Below, in pieces: positions 34,232 to 43,033 of a stretch of 64,000 bases of DNA (position 1 is its first letter; every line of letters starts with the position of its first letter). The DNA lies in NCBI RefSeq assembly GCF_000764185.1, contig NZ_JQEC01000016.1, forward strand, positions 124,001 to 188,000, read 5' to 3'. Below the pieces are notes generated by a model, which worked only from the letters and a program-made list of their open reading frames with translations, was not told the DNA's origin and did not search any database. Origin of the DNA: Colwellia psychrerythraea (GTDB taxonomy: Bacteria; Pseudomonadota; Gammaproteobacteria; Enterobacterales; Alteromonadaceae). Both the position numbers and the translations under genes were made by a program.

Positions 34232-35338
34232 TTAATCAGGCACCGTAAGGTTAAAGTCTTTTATTAGAACTTCTTTACCGTTTACCTGTATTGCTATTTT
34301 GTGTTTACCCGAATAATACTTACGTGTGGTAATAGCTTTAATCTTATGTTGCTTCGTTAACTCAATACTTGCTTTACTTTTTAAGGTCAATTCCTTCAAC
34401 TTGAAAACTTTAGCTGATAACTGTCCGTTCGCTTTCATATGATAGATGACAAAATCAATGGCAAGCTTTTGATTACTCATTGATGTGGATGTTAACTGCA
34501 CAGTAAAAGTTAACGTATCACCTAATGTTAATTGACTATTTACTAGGGATAAATCTTCAGCTAATAATTTTGGGCTTTTAGTAAAACCCAACAGTGGAAA
34601 TACCTGAGGATGCCCTGACTTTATTAAACTACGACAAGCATGTTTAATAACCCATTGAGTATTATTTGAAGCATCTTTTTGCCAACGTTTACACATATCA
34701 ATAACAATATCGGGATTGTCTTTTGCTATATCATTTAGGTGGTTGGCAACAGAGCGGCGTACATATTCACTGTCATCATCTTTAAGTTGTTCTAACAAGG
34801 CTAAATTTGGTTCAGGGTTTTGGCAAAAAGCCTGTAACCTTATGCCCCAAGGTAGCCGTGGTCTTGTGCCTTCAGAGGTTAACCGCCTTACATGATAATC
34901 TTCATCCGTCGCCCATTGTTTTAAATATTTAGCCGATAATTCAGGGTATTTTTCAATAAAAGGTCGAATAGCAAACTCAGCAGAAAATAAATTGGTTAAA
35001 TATCGTAAACAATCAAAGGCTAAATCAGGATGGTCTAGACCATATTTAGCGACAAAATCTGTCACTGGCCACGCCGCAAACGATCGTAATGGGTCATCAG
35101 GTTCGCCATAATCCCAATGAGGTTTTAGCTGAGTAAAAATATGATGACACGCTGAAAAATCTGCGGGTAAATGCTTAGCTAATACCTCAATAAAGTGGTT
35201 CACTCTTTGTTTAAGTTCAAGTGATGTTAAGCCAACTTCAATTTGTTGCAAAAACTGCTCGGCGGCAAAGTCTGGGTAAACTTGACTAATTGCGCCCGAA
35301 ATTCTCTCTGCCGACGATATATTTAATCCATCTTTCAT
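34232..35338 (-). CDS. HEAT-repeat DNA alkylation repair protein (AlkD-like)
   Basis: A 368-residue cytoplasmic protein of helical repeats. Family features include RSFAAWPVTDFVAKYGLDHPDLAFDCLRYLTNLFSAEFAIRPFI, DEDYHVRRLTSEGTRPRLPWGIRLQAF and DDSEYVRRSVANHLNDIAKDNPDIV, the last being a typical HEAT repeat of this group. AlkD-like enzymes excise alkylated purines from DNA. A beta-rich C-terminal part (from about 270) is extra to AlkD and common in this longer subgroup. The gene lies between the tRNA and the TetR/RND locus. I use the second ATG as start. Confidence 0.85.
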   Translation of the reverse strand: MKDGLNISSAERISGAISQVYPDFAAEQFLQQIEVGLTSLELKQRVNHFIEVLAKHLPADFSACHHIFTQLKPHWDYGEPDDPLRSFAAWPVTDFVAKYGLDHPDLAFDCLRYLTNLFSAEFAIRPFIEKYPELSAKYLKQWATDEDYHVRRLTSEGTRPRLPWGIRLQAFCQNPEPNLALLEQLKDDDSEYVRRSVANHLNDIAKDNPDIVIDMCKRWQKDASNNTQWVIKHACRSLIKSGHPQVFPLLGFTKSPKLLAEDLSLVNSQLTLGDTLTFTVQLTSTSMSNQKLAIDFVIYHMKANGQLSAKVFKLKELTLKSKASIELTKQHKIKAITTRKYYSGKHKIAIQVNGKEVLIKDFNLTVPD

Positions 35339-35424
35339 TAACATGTTACTTCCTTGTTTTCTCTAAAGTAGTAGGATTACTGTCGTTAAGTATTTTCAAT
35401 AAAATCGGTACTAACATTGAGGTT

Positions 35425-36045
35425 TTATAGCTGATGGGCATTTAAAAATATCTCTACTGCCTTGGCAACTTGCTGGCTTATTTCTTCATCAGTAACTTCT
35501 TTATTCGGTAATAACAAGCTTCTGGTATGCAACGGTCCTTTTACCATTTCAATAAGCATTTGTGCACTTAAATGATAATTGTCGATTTTTAAAATTTTTT
35601 GTTCAGTGAGCCATTCTAAATAATCAACTAAAGGTAAGATGCCAGCCATTGGCCCCTTTTGATAAATCATTTCACCCAATTCAGGAAACTTCACCACTTG
35701 TTGAACCACTAAACGAAAGAGTGACATTAGAGCTGGCGAGAGCATGCCTTTAACAAATTTAAAGCAAACCTGGTTAAGTGCTAATTTTGCTTCGATATCA
35801 CGATTAATCGAGGTCAAAATTTCAGACTGTTCTTTTACCTGTCTTTGAATCACGGCCATCAACAAACCTTGCTTGTTACCAAACTCATTATAAATAGACC
35901 GTCTAGAGCCGCCCGCCTCATTAATGATCATTGCTAAAGATGTTTCATCAAAGCCTTGATGATAAAAAAGATTTTGCGCTGCATCTAATATCAACAGGCC
36001 TCTTGCGCTGAGCTTGGTGATTTCTAAGGTATTGCTTATGACCAT
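35425..36045 (-). CDS. TetR/AcrR-family regulator of the adjacent RND pump
   Basis: About 206 residues. The helix-turn-helix is ILDAAQNLFYHQGFDETSLAMIINEAGGSRRSIYNEFGNKQGLLMAVIQRQ. I start at MVISNTLEI; the open frame starts 18 codons earlier at a TTG that lies inside the operator, which is unlikely. It is divergent from the efflux genes with twin operator boxes between them, so it should repress the pump and itself. The C-terminal part (QVVKFPELGEMIYQKGP) fits the AcrR-type ligand domain. Confidence 0.9.
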   Translation of the reverse strand: MVISNTLEITKLSARGLLILDAAQNLFYHQGFDETSLAMIINEAGGSRRSIYNEFGNKQGLLMAVIQRQVKEQSEILTSINRDIEAKLALNQVCFKFVKGMLSPALMSLFRLVVQQVVKFPELGEMIYQKGPMAGILPLVDYLEWLTEQKILKIDNYHLSAQMLIEMVKGPLHTRSLLLPNKEVTDEEISQQVAKAVEIFLNAHQL

Positions 36046-36081
36046 CGGGATTGCCGTAATTGTAACTATATTGTTGACTTT

Positions 36082-36122
36082 GGTACTGTATAGTACCAAA
36101 CTATACGGTACTGAGCAGTACC
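36082..36122. promoter_or_regulatory. Twin operators GGTACT-N4-AGTACC for the TetR regulator
   Basis: Two 16-base inverted repeats, GGTACTGTATAGTACC at 36082-36097 and GGTACTGAGCAGTACC at 36107-36122, have identical arms and lie 25 bases apart centre to centre. The first extends to TTTGGTACT/AGTACCAAA. They lie between the TetR gene and the efflux operon, so both can be controlled together. Confidence 0.75.
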
Positions 36123-36207
36123 AATTGTACAGTTCAGCAAAAATGATCTTTACTCATAGGGATATCCCTGAACTTTTGCCCAATCAAAAGTAACTAAAGG
36201 AACAAGC

Positions 36208-37308
36208 ATGCGCTCGCTCTCATTTATAATAATTACCTTATTACTCGTTGGCTGTAATGAACCAGCTAAAGAAACTTCCAAACCTATTCGTCCGATAATG
36301 TGGACTAAAGTTGCAATATCTCCCTTTGAACAAATCCGAACCCTATCAGGTATTGTTGCCCCCGTAGAAGCAACTAAACTGAGCTTTGAAGTACAAGGAA
36401 AAATTCAAAGCATTGCAGTAAACCTTGGCAATGAAGTAGTTAAAGGACAAGAGCTAGCGCGTTTAAATCAACGTAATTTCAATTTGGGATTACAATCTGC
36501 ACAAGCGCAATACCAACAGGCTAAGGCCACTTTGGTTGATGCTCAAAATAGCCATAGACGATACGAAAAATTACTCAAACAAGGTGTGGTATCACAATCA
36601 GGGTTCGATAATGCCAAAGCAACTTATGATGCTAGTCGAAGTGCTGCAGATGTCGCCCAAGCACAGTTAGATATTGCCAAAAAGAATTTACAAGATAGTA
36701 TTTTATTAGCACCTTATGACGGCATTATCACCAAACGTTTATTTGAGCCTTCTCAGCAAATATCTGCTGGACAATCTCTTTTTGAAATTGAAGGAAATCA
36801 CGGCCTTGAAGTGCATGTCATGGTACCGGAAACCCTCATTCGCGAATTAACCCAACATGCAATTATTCCAATCAGTTTTCCTGTTTTGCCTGAACTAACA
36901 ATACAAGGACAAATTACCGAAATAGGTACACGTGCCGAGTTTGCTAATGCCTTCCCTGTTACTGTTGTGCTTCAAGGTGATAACCCCTTACTTCGCGCCG
37001 GTATGACCGCAGAAGTAGAATTTTCATTTGCTGGCACGGGTAGAACAGGCCATAAAGGCGATGTTTTTCGTATTCCTGCAACCGCATTAAGTGCGGGGTT
37101 AGCACAGAAAGTCTACGTTTTTGTTTATAACCCTCAAAGCCAACAAGTCATTAAAACTCAGGTACAGACAGAAAATATTTTCAAAAATGAAGTCTTCGTT
37201 TCATCAGGGTTAAAAGCCGGCGATATTATTGCTACCGCTGGTGTAGCCTTTTTGCGTGATGGTCAACAAGTCAGTTTGACAGATAACACCATTCAGCGTT
37301 TTAATTAG
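36208..37308 (+). CDS. RND efflux periplasmic adaptor (lipoprotein, AcrA-like)
   Basis: A 366-residue adaptor with signal peptide and lipobox (MRSLSFIIITLLLVGCNE). The lipoyl half-motifs are KLSFEVQGKIQSIAVNLGNEVVKGQELARL and DSILLAPYDGIITKRLFEPSQQISAGQSLFEI, with the helical hairpin between them (QYQQAKATLVDAQNSHRRYEKLLKQGVVSQSGFDNAKATYDASRSAADVAQAQL). The beta-barrel and membrane-proximal domains complete it. AAAGGAAC precedes the ATG. The pump gene follows after 18 bases. No outer-membrane channel gene is present, so a TolC-type channel from elsewhere is needed. Confidence 0.93.
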   Translation: MRSLSFIIITLLLVGCNEPAKETSKPIRPIMWTKVAISPFEQIRTLSGIVAPVEATKLSFEVQGKIQSIAVNLGNEVVKGQELARLNQRNFNLGLQSAQAQYQQAKATLVDAQNSHRRYEKLLKQGVVSQSGFDNAKATYDASRSAADVAQAQLDIAKKNLQDSILLAPYDGIITKRLFEPSQQISAGQSLFEIEGNHGLEVHVMVPETLIRELTQHAIIPISFPVLPELTIQGQITEIGTRAEFANAFPVTVVLQGDNPLLRAGMTAEVEFSFAGTGRTGHKGDVFRIPATALSAGLAQKVYVFVYNPQSQQVIKTQVQTENIFKNEVFVSSGLKAGDIIATAGVAFLRDGQQVSLTDNTIQRFN

Positions 37309-37326
37309 CTTCGGATATATAAAATA

Positions 37327-40300
37327 ATGAACATTACCCAACTGGCTTTTACATACCGAAAAAGCGTGTTTTTGATTATGGCGGTGTTATTAGTGAATGG
37401 CTTTTTTGCCTACTTCACTTTACCTGCTCAAGAAGATCCAACCATTACCATACGCGAAGCTATTGTTAGTACTTCATTCCCTGGTATGGCTCCGGATAGA
37501 ATAGAACAATTAATCACTAAAAAGCTGGAAGAAGAGATACGAAAAATTCCGGAAGTAAAAGAAATAAAATCTAGCTCCGCCACCGGCATATCTATAATCC
37601 ACGTTAAGATTTACGACCGCTACTTTAACCTTGACGATATTTGGCAAAACCTGCGAAATAAAGTCACCGCCGCGCATAACAAAATGCCCTCTGGCACACA
37701 CACACCCTATGTTAATGATGAATTTGGTGATGTCTCTGTTGTTACTTTAGCGCTTACCGCTGATGGTTTTGACTTAGGTGAAATGTATGATATTTCACAG
37801 CATATTCGCGATACTCTATATGGTGTTGCTGGCACTAAAAAGATTGAAATATTAGGTCGTCAAGAAGAGCGCATTTTTTTAGAGGCCTCAAATGCTAGAC
37901 TTGCTCAATTAGGTATATCACCACAATCGCTTATTAATGAATTACAAAAGCAAAATATTGTTCGCTCTGGCGGCCAAATAGATACCGGCGCTATCAGCTT
38001 TATTGTCGAGCCCTCTGGTAATTTTGATAGCCTTGCGGATATTGGTGATACTTATATAAATATCCCAAATAGCGAAGACTTTATTGCCCTAAAAGATATA
38101 GTGAGCTTGCGTCGAGATTTTATTGATCCGCCTGATAAAACCGCTTATCTAAATGGTCAGTCGGCTATATTCTTTGCGATATCAAAGTTACCACAAGACA
38201 ACCTTTTAGAATATGCCCCACGGGTACTCGCTAAAATCAATGAAATTGAATCGAGCCTCCCGATAGGCTACCAGCTTAATATTGCCACTTATCAAGCAGA
38301 TCAAGTAGAAAAAACCATTAATGGTGTCTCTGTTAATGTCTTGCAAACCTTGGCGATTGTTTTAGTGGTGGTTATCTTATTTTTAGGTCTACGAACAGGA
38401 TTGATTGTTGGCGCTATTGTGCCTTTTGTTATGTTAATCACGTTAAGCATAATGCAATTTAGTGATATGAAACTCGAACGTATGAGTTTAGCAACTCTCA
38501 TTATTTCTTTGGGTTTATTAGTAGACAATGGCATTGTTATCGCCGAGGATTTTAAACGTCGTTTAGAAGATGGTGTAGACCGTTATAATGCCATGTTGCA
38601 AGGTAGCAAAGAGCTAGCTATTCCCCTACTCAGTTCATCGGTAACAACTATTTTGTTTTTCTTACCCCTAATGTTGGCCGAGCATGTTGCCGGTGAATAT
38701 ACCCGATCTATCTCTCTGGTTATTCTAATTACCTTGCTTACCAGCTGGATCTTGGCTCTATGCGTTACGCCATTGTTGTGTTACTTCTTCATTACCTTGC
38801 CTGATAATAAACATGCCAAAGGTGAAGAGCCTAAAGGTAAAGCAGCTGAACCAAGTAAGTTTTATCGTTATTACGAAAATTTTCTCCACTGGTTACTAAA
38901 ACATAAAGCCTTATTTATGACTGCTATGTTAGCGCTATTTATTGGTTCTGTACTATCAATGAAGTATGTTGCTAAACAGTTTTTTCCAGATTCTGACCGT
39001 ACACAAATACTGGTTAATATCGACTTACCTAATGGCACTTCATCTAAAGAAACCAATCGTCAGATGAAAGACATTTTTACTTGGCTAGACAATGATAGTC
39101 ACTTTGCTTTCATTGAAAGCTACTCTGCCTATGTCGGCTTTAGTGGTCCTAGATTTGTTATGTCGCTTAACCCTGAAGATCCGGCACAAAATAAAGGTTT
39201 TATGGTATTAAACGTTAAGGATGGCACTGATATCAGTGCCACAGTATTAATGCTGGATGAGCAAATAGAACATAACTTTCCCAATGTTTCGGCACGGGTC
39301 AAAAAAATGTTTTTAGGTCCTTCAGATTCAAGCACCATTAAAATTCAAGTAAAAGGCCCTGATAAAGACGTTATCTACAAAAAAGCCCAACAGATAATGT
39401 CAGTATTACACGATGTGCCTAACACTATAGATATTCGTACTGATTGGGAAAACTTGATCACTAAAATTGATGTGCAAATAGACCAACATAGAGCAAAGCG
39501 TTCAGGCCTTACTTCTGAAGAAATTGCTCAAGCACTAGAAGCCTATTTTTCTGGTTCAAAAATCACTGAATTTCGCGAAGGTGATAATGTTATCCCTGTA
39601 GTATTGCGCGCAGAGCAAGCTGAGCGACAGAGCCTTGATAGGCTTAGAACCCTTAATATTTATTCGAATAAAACTGGCCAAACTGTGCCCTTATTCCAAG
39701 TTGCCAATTTAGCGCCTTATAATCAATTTTCGATAATTCATCATGAAAACCTATTTCGTACCATTAGTATTCAAGCTAGAAATACTGATGTCGCCGCAGA
39801 GGATCTTAAGTTAATTATTGATGAGGAAATTCAAGCCTTAGCTGCCGATTTGCCTATTAATCATAGTATTGAATATGATGGTGTGATTAAGGAGTCTAAA
39901 GCTGCACAAAAAGCTTTAGGAGCTAGTATGCCAATAGTATTAGGTTTAATATTAATCTTATTAGTGGCGCAATTTAATTCATTCAGGCAAGCCGCGGTTA
40001 TTACTTTAACTATCCCACTATCCTTTATAGGTGCTGTTATGGGCCTATTTTTGATGCAAGCCCCGTTTGGCTTTATGGTAACCTTAGGGCTATATAGCTT
40101 AGCCGGTATCATTATTAATAATGCTATCGTGTTAATTGACAGAATTAAAATTGAAACCGCGACTGGTAAGTCTGATTATCAAGCTGTGGTCGATGCTTGT
40201 TTAACAAGATTACGGCCGATAGCCATGACGACAATCACGACTGTGATGGGTTTATTACCGTTAATTATTGGCAAAGACCCGCTGTTTTATGGCATGGCTA

Positions 40301-40425
40301 ACGTTATAGCTTTTGGCCTAGGTATAGGTACCATATTGACACTAGCCGTGGTACCTGCACTTTATTGTGGTTTTTATAAAATTTCGGATACTCGTGACAA
40401 TTCAATTAAAGTTAAGTTAACTTAA
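37327..40425 (+). CDS. RND-family efflux transporter permease (AcrB-like)
   Basis: A 1032-residue inner-membrane proton antiporter with the RND two-fold layout: a first helix, a large periplasmic loop, six helices, and the same again. LEEEIRKIPEVKEIKSSSATGISIIHV and FPGMAPDRIEQLI are porter-domain signatures. LGLLVDNGIVIAEDFKRRLEDG carries the proton-relay Asp of helix 4, and QGSKELAIPLLSSSVTTILFFLPL follows. The second half has LYSLAGIIINNAIVLIDRIKIE. It works with the lipoprotein adaptor just upstream to pump drugs, dyes or host compounds, under the divergent TetR regulator. It ends before a bidirectional terminator. Confidence 0.95.
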   Translation: MNITQLAFTYRKSVFLIMAVLLVNGFFAYFTLPAQEDPTITIREAIVSTSFPGMAPDRIEQLITKKLEEEIRKIPEVKEIKSSSATGISIIHVKIYDRYFNLDDIWQNLRNKVTAAHNKMPSGTHTPYVNDEFGDVSVVTLALTADGFDLGEMYDISQHIRDTLYGVAGTKKIEILGRQEERIFLEASNARLAQLGISPQSLINELQKQNIVRSGGQIDTGAISFIVEPSGNFDSLADIGDTYINIPNSEDFIALKDIVSLRRDFIDPPDKTAYLNGQSAIFFAISKLPQDNLLEYAPRVLAKINEIESSLPIGYQLNIATYQADQVEKTINGVSVNVLQTLAIVLVVVILFLGLRTGLIVGAIVPFVMLITLSIMQFSDMKLERMSLATLIISLGLLVDNGIVIAEDFKRRLEDGVDRYNAMLQGSKELAIPLLSSSVTTILFFLPLMLAEHVAGEYTRSISLVILITLLTSWILALCVTPLLCYFFITLPDNKHAKGEEPKGKAAEPSKFYRYYENFLHWLLKHKALFMTAMLALFIGSVLSMKYVAKQFFPDSDRTQILVNIDLPNGTSSKETNRQMKDIFTWLDNDSHFAFIESYSAYVGFSGPRFVMSLNPEDPAQNKGFMVLNVKDGTDISATVLMLDEQIEHNFPNVSARVKKMFLGPSDSSTIKIQVKGPDKDVIYKKAQQIMSVLHDVPNTIDIRTDWENLITKIDVQIDQHRAKRSGLTSEEIAQALEAYFSGSKITEFREGDNVIPVVLRAEQAERQSLDRLRTLNIYSNKTGQTVPLFQVANLAPYNQFSIIHHENLFRTISIQARNTDVAAEDLKLIIDEEIQALAADLPINHSIEYDGVIKESKAAQKALGASMPIVLGLILILLVAQFNSFRQAAVITLTIPLSFIGAVMGLFLMQAPFGFMVTLGLYSLAGIIINNAIVLIDRIKIETATGKSDYQAVVDACLTRLRPIAMTTITTVMGLLPLIIGKDPLFYGMANVIAFGLGIGTILTLAVVPALYCGFYKISDTRDNSIKVKLT

Positions 40426-40460
40426 CTTAACTTAGCATTCACTTTTGAACTAGCTCATAA

Positions 40461-40496
40461 AAAAGCCAATTTTATTGTTAAATAAGATTGGCTTTT
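40461..40496. terminator. Bidirectional terminator after the RND pump
   Basis: AAAAGCCAAT pairs with ATTGGCTTTT around a 16-base loop; As precede and Ts follow. It separates the pump gene from the convergent gene at 40535. Confidence 0.8.
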
Positions 40497-40534
40497 CTTT
40501 TAATTACGTTAGCGAAAAATACCGATAAAGAGAA

Positions 40535-40927
40535 TTAACTTAGTTGCTCTTTAAGCCAACGTTTAGCGGTATCATTATCAAGAAAAAATTCGTGCTTTAG
40601 GTTAACTGCTTGATAAGAAATACGACAAATATGCTCCGTAGTAGACGGCACTTCACTACGTGATAAGTTTACAGCGACCGCTGTAGCCTGACCTTTTTTA
40701 AGAAAATTTATATGATAGTCCATTGTTTCAGCGGTACCTATAGCTTCACCTATTGGAATGAGTAATACCGCATATTTACTATAGGCAATTTGCTTAACAG
40801 CGTTATAAAGATCTTGATGCAGGATATGGAAAAACTCTAAGTTCCACGGACCTTCACATTCAAGGATAATGATATTATCTTCAATATTAATATTTATCTT
40901 GCCGTGCGCTGGAAAGTTAATAGCCAT
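40535..40927 (-). CDS. Small cytoplasmic protein, possible SpoIIAA/STAS-like fold
   Basis: A 130-residue protein without signal peptide or membrane helix. GKININIEDNIIILECEGPWNLEFFHILHQDLYNAVKQI, followed by YAVLLIPIGEAIGTAETMDYHINFLKKGQATAVAVNLSRS, suggests alternating strands and helices, as in SpoIIAA-like domains. AVNLSRSEVPSTTEHICRISYQAVNLKHEFFLDNDTAKRWLKEQL matches the end pattern 'F.d...A..WL' of that fold. No catalytic residues are seen. It stands alone. Confidence 0.6.
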   Translation of the reverse strand: MAINFPAHGKININIEDNIIILECEGPWNLEFFHILHQDLYNAVKQIAYSKYAVLLIPIGEAIGTAETMDYHINFLKKGQATAVAVNLSRSEVPSTTEHICRISYQAVNLKHEFFLDNDTAKRWLKEQLS

Positions 40928-41100
40928 TTAGCTGATATTATCCTTTACTCAAAAATGTAATAACTCAACATAAAATTAACTGCTGAGCTGTTAGCTATTT
41001 TACGCTAACTGGCGGGGATACTCAATTAAGGTAAACTTTGTTAAACTGCAAAAAATATTTCCACCTTTTACTCTCAAATACCTAACATAAAGAAGACTCA

Positions 41101-41613
41101 ATGACTGATACAACCCCTCACACAACCGCTAACAGTTTTCCTCGCGCAGGCTTTAGACGACGTTTTGGCTCATGGATTTACGACTTCCTACTTTCTTTTG
41201 CTGTTTATATGGTCGCTGGTGCGGTTTCGTTTTTATTACTGTACCTAGGGCATTATTTTGGTCTGTATAGCATGCAAGGAGAGCAACACTTTTCCGATAC
41301 CATTGCCAATACAGCTTGGTTAAAGTGGCCAAATGAATTATGGAAAATGGCTTGGGTAGGTTTTTTCTTTGTTTATTTTTGGACTAAAAGTGGTCAAACA
41401 CTGGGTATGAGGGCGTGGCGTTTACGCCTACAAAACCTTGATGGTTCACTCATAAGTAAAACTACAGCTATTAAACGCTTAGTACCTACTTTGTTAGGTT
41501 TAGGTAATATTTTAGTTATTCTTGACCGTAAAAATAAGCTTAGCTTACAAGATAGGCTGACCAAAACTGAAGTTGTGCGGTTGTCTCTAGAGGCTAATCG
41601 AGGACGCTTATAA
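41101..41613 (+). CDS. RDD-family membrane protein
   Basis: A 170-residue inner-membrane protein. The N-terminal RDD-type motif reads AGFRRRFGSWIYDFLLSF; helices follow near 28-55 and 82-98. KSGQTLGMRAWRLRLQN, with an aspartate-rich last segment (SLQDRLTKTEVV), completes the family pattern. AAGAAG precedes the ATG. RDD proteins are linked to ion exchange or unknown transport. The gene is monocistronic and convergent with lptG across a MITE-like element. Confidence 0.88.
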   Translation: MTDTTPHTTANSFPRAGFRRRFGSWIYDFLLSFAVYMVAGAVSFLLLYLGHYFGLYSMQGEQHFSDTIANTAWLKWPNELWKMAWVGFFFVYFWTKSGQTLGMRAWRLRLQNLDGSLISKTTAIKRLVPTLLGLGNILVILDRKNKLSLQDRLTKTEVVRLSLEANRGRL

Positions 41614-41736
41614 ACGCTACGTCCTCAGTAGGGCTATTGCCATTGTGAATAGCGCTCATTGTTAGCCAATTATTAACTCAAGCTAATTTTTACAAATCAG
41701 TATATTCTAAGGCTATTAACGCCTTTAACGTTAACT

Positions 41737-41966
41737 AACCTGAGTTCTGGATAATGAGTACTTGATGTTTAAGTAAAAGCAACAACTTACGGTTATTAAC
41801 AATAAAACTTACCAAGTTAAATCGCGATGTACTCGATCAATGTTTCAATTTATTCTATTATCAAAGAAAAACGTTTATGAATAACAGGTTATTTATCGAC
41901 GTTTTAACGCTGAGAATTGGATAAAGGAGAATATTGAGCAAATGTTGCTTATCCAGAGTTCAGGTT
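41737..41966. mobile_element. MITE-like element, 230 bp, with 18-bp inverted ends
   Basis: The left end AACCTGAGTTCTGGATAA and the right end TTATCCAGAGTTCAGGTT match in 16 of 18 positions as inverted repeats. They are flanked by AACT on both sides (41733-41736 and 41967-41970), a candidate 4-base target duplication. The 194-base core has no open frame of useful length and is AT-rich. The right AACT overlaps the TAG stop codon of lptG. An alternative reading takes the ends as CCTGA with TTAA-like flanks. The repeats are seen; mobility is inferred. Confidence 0.6.
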
Positions 41967-41968
41967 AA

Positions 41969-43033
41969 CTAGGCCTTTTTATTTATAATATACCAAGCAG
42001 CACTCACAAATATTAAACTTGGCGCCATTGCTCCCAGCACTGGTGGTAGCTGATAAACCAAACTCAACGAGCCTAACACTTCATTACTAATAAAAAATAG
42101 AATGCCAGTAAAGACCCCCATCATAATACGCGCTCCCATAGAAACTGAACGTAATGGCCCAAAAATAAACGACAGAGCCACTAGCAGCATGACCGCAACG
42201 GTTAATGGCTGCATTATTTTTCGCCAAAATGCTAATTGATAACGACTAGGGTCTTGCTCGTTGGCTTCTAAATAATCTAGATAATCAGTCAAACCTCGTA
42301 AGGAGAGAGATTCTGGTGTAACGGTCACTACGCCAAGTTTTTTAGGTGTTAACGATGAATTCCAAATTTTTGTACTATGCTTTTTTGTGATAATTTGATT
42401 ATCGATTAATACAAATTCCTCAACGTCGCTGAGCAACCAACTTTTGTCTCGATAAACAGCACTTTTTGCGGAAAGCCAACTATCAATTTTTAACTCATCA
42501 TTAAAACCATAGACTTGAATTTTCTTCAACTGGCCTTTATCCAATACCTCACCAATGTTAACAAAATAATCGCCATCTTTAGCCCAAACGCCATTTTTAG
42601 AGGCTATGAGACTACCACCTGAAATAGCTTGCGCACGAATTTGACGTGCTTTTGCTTCGCCGCTAGGCGCCAACCACTCACCAATGGCCATACTGACAAA
42701 GATTAATAAAATGGCCGTTTTCATCACCGACTTTATAATATCTAATTTTGATAAACCTGCGGCCTGCATCACTATCAGCTCACTGTTACTGGCAAGCATA
42801 CCTATACCAATTAAACCGCCAATCAGCGCTGACATAGGAAAAAACACTTCAACATCACGAGGAACCATATGGAGGACATATAAGGCGGCGTGGGCTAAAT
42901 CGTAATCACCACGTCCTATAGCGCGCATTTGCTCAACAAATTTAATAATGCCACTAACGCTAATAAATACCGCTAAAGTAATAAAAGTGGTCGACGCAAT
43001 AACACGGCCAATATAAAAATCAAGAATGCGCAT
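41969..43033 (-). CDS. lptG: LPS export ABC transporter permease LptG
   Basis: A 354-residue inner-membrane permease starting MRILDFYIGRVIASTTFITLAVFISVSGIIKFVEQM. It has the YjgP/YjgQ layout: three helices, a periplasmic jellyroll domain (about 130-260) and three more helices. Family segments include FPMSALIGGLIGIGMLASNSELIVMQAAGLS, AFWRKIMQPLTVAVMLLVALSFIFGPLRS and GIGMLASN. With LptF and LptB it lifts lipopolysaccharide from the inner membrane. Its ATG overlaps the lptF stop codon by one base. The 3' end touches a MITE-like element. Confidence 0.95.
   Translation of the reverse strand: MRILDFYIGRVIASTTFITLAVFISVSGIIKFVEQMRAIGRGDYDLAHAALYVLHMVPRDVEVFFPMSALIGGLIGIGMLASNSELIVMQAAGLSKLDIIKSVMKTAILLIFVSMAIGEWLAPSGEAKARQIRAQAISGGSLIASKNGVWAKDGDYFVNIGEVLDKGQLKKIQVYGFNDELKIDSWLSAKSAVYRDKSWLLSDVEEFVLIDNQIITKKHSTKIWNSSLTPKKLGVVTVTPESLSLRGLTDYLDYLEANEQDPSRYQLAFWRKIMQPLTVAVMLLVALSFIFGPLRSVSMGARIMMGVFTGILFFISNEVLGSLSLVYQLPPVLGAMAPSLIFVSAAWYIINKKA

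Noticed and set aside
40414..40436. TTAAC repeats at the end of the RND gene
   Set aside because: Only a few short units partly inside the coding sequence; no sign of a functional array.
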